Positions 63,601 through 64,000 of a stretch of DNA of 64,000 nt are shown here, one piece after another. The DNA comes from Trichinella spiralis (lineage: Eukaryota; Nematoda; Enoplea; Trichinellida; Trichinellidae): NCBI GenBank assembly GCA_000181795.3, contig CM012955.1, positions 5,963,463 to 6,027,462 on the forward strand. Reading direction: 5' to 3'. Under the pieces are notes generated by a model. The model did not search any database. It saw only the letters and a program-made list of their open reading frames with translations, and was not told the origin of the DNA. Within the stretch, counting starts at the first letter, position 1, and each line of letters opens with the position of its first letter. The translations under genes and the position numbers were made by a program.

Positions 63601-64000
63601 TTTATGATGACGCATACATCATATAATATTACATTGCATAACATATTTAGAGTATATTGTTTCTGAAGTTGAAAGTGGAGAAGTTGTACCTCCGGAATTT
63701 ACCATTCCTTTACAATATCAGAATATTTATGAAGGACAGCAAGCGGTGCTTGAATGTGCCCTGAAAGGTCACCCTAAGCCAGAAGTTCGTTGGTTTAAAG
63801 GTAGTGAAGAGATTTACAATGATGAGCATTTTGAAATGAAAAGTGAAGCTGATGGTACACAAAAGTTAATTCTTCTAAAAGTGAGCGCAAATGATGATGC
63901 TGTGTACAAATGCGAAGCCCGAAATGTAGCAGGAGAATCATATACGGAAGCCTCTCTTCAGGTTGAAAGTATGGCTTTGCTCTATTTAAATAAATTATAA
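51679..64000 (+). CDS. unc-89: UNC-89 / obscurin, N-terminal part: SH3, DH (RhoGEF), PH and Ig domains (3' end outside window)
   Basis: This giant muscle M-line protein organises thick filaments and carries a Rho GEF module. Exons: 51679-51846, 52906-53055, 53264-53406, 53721-53891, 53953-54115, probable microexon 54160-54172, 54442-54587, 54639-54803, 54867-55016, 55411-55579, 55633-55746, 55798-55899, 55997-56129, 56188-56366, 56432-56984, 57209-57623, 57916-59912, 59964-60087, 60142-60275, 60439-60617, 60816-61130, 61366-61683, 61872-62189, 62549-62863, 63088-63405 and 63651-63968. They give about 2,420 aa in the window. The start MTTTGYTSKYSSYKKYITSS resembles C. elegans UNC-89. SH3: YIVTQDFNPD..WLVRTKARPP. 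DH: FQQLMKSEEVYVSELHHLLE..LLKGFQYYSDDPG. PH: RVWEKTKEGEGTLQYVFLFK. About 19 Ig domains follow. One Ig-Ig stretch (VEFEQYLCDACCREGDTLKL..PPDFLEWMNS) closely matches C. elegans. The KSP-repeat region of C. elegans UNC-89 is absent. Confidence 0.95.
51847..52905 (+). other. Large first coding intron of unc-89
   Basis: This 1,059 bp AT-rich intron separates the N-terminal exon from the SH3 exon. It is much longer than most introns in the gene. I see no gene within it. Confidence 0.8.
54160..54172 (+). other. unc-89: Probable 13-nt microexon in the DH domain of unc-89
   Basis: Exon 53953-54115 ends in phase 0, but exon 54442-54587 needs one extra base before it; direct joining gives a stop within six codons. 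A 13-base segment between a CACAG acceptor and a GTAATA donor supplies exactly that phase and reads D-T-L-L plus one base. The joined sequence is YFEDTLLFIEKHVV. Confidence 0.5.
61366..63968 (+). repeat. unc-89: Tandem array of five single-exon Ig modules in unc-89
   Basis: Exons 61366-61683, 61872-62189, 62549-62863, 63088-63405 and 63651-63968 are 318, 318, 315, 318 and 318 nt long. Each starts and ends in phase 1 and encodes one complete Ig domain with a leading acidic linker (YTVSE.., YEESE.., CETST.., YTVSE.., YIVSE..). They share the core EGxQAVLxCxAxGxPxPEIxW and the end YxCEAxN. The preceding exon 60816-61130 (315 nt) has the same borders and is more diverged. The array probably continues past the window. 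Confidence 0.85.

Overview
The window looks like nuclear DNA of a small AT-rich invertebrate genome, most likely a nematode. Most introns are 50-100 bp, and the muscle giant UNC-89 (obscurin) in the right-hand third resembles the Caenorhabditis elegans protein closely as I remember it. Assignment to a particular nematode clade is a guess. I saw no bacterial operon, transposon, virus-like element, rRNA, tRNA or CRISPR array.

Layout, left to right. (1) 2-202 (+): last exon of an unidentified gene. (2) 1570-9506 (-): DNA polymerase alpha catalytic subunit in more than 20 exons. (3) 9983-12028 (+): CstF-50, divergent from POLA1 with 476 bp between start codons. (4) 12368-14139 (-): secreted protein with two vWA domains. 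(5) 14140-26836: a 12.7 kb stretch without a convincing gene. (6) 26837-30309 (+): 13-exon SLC6 transporter with an altered TM1. (7) 33856-39774 (+): 13-exon gene for a protein matching only the C-terminus of UNC-89 (inter-kinase tail, Ig, Fn3, kinase). (8) 41270-42100 (+): calcyphosine-like EF-hand protein. (9) 42494-45236 (-): NUP93, whose first 2 kb exon is strikingly GC-rich. (10) 46277-47577 (-): casein-kinase-1/TTBK-like kinase with a shortened activation segment. (11) 48484-50132 (+): F-box/LRR protein. (12) 51679 to beyond 64000 (+): the N-terminal SH3-DH-PH-Ig part of UNC-89, ending in a run of one-exon-per-Ig modules.

Gene models were built by hand: I joined exons at GT/AG (once GC/AG) borders and required the phase to carry through. 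Nine models close on a whole number of codons. NUP93 gives 819 aa and CAPSL 208 aa, the lengths I remember for the human proteins.

The main point of interest is the UNC-89 locus. The part that is C-terminal in C. elegans UNC-89 lies 12-18 kb upstream of the N-terminal exons on the same strand, as a separate unit with its own stop and with four unrelated genes in between. Its kinase has Asn where the catalytic HRD Asp should be and His in place of the metal-binding Asn. Both parts have a pair of CAGCTG E-boxes upstream. Whether this is a permuted gene, a split gene or a partial tandem duplicate depends on sequence right of the window.
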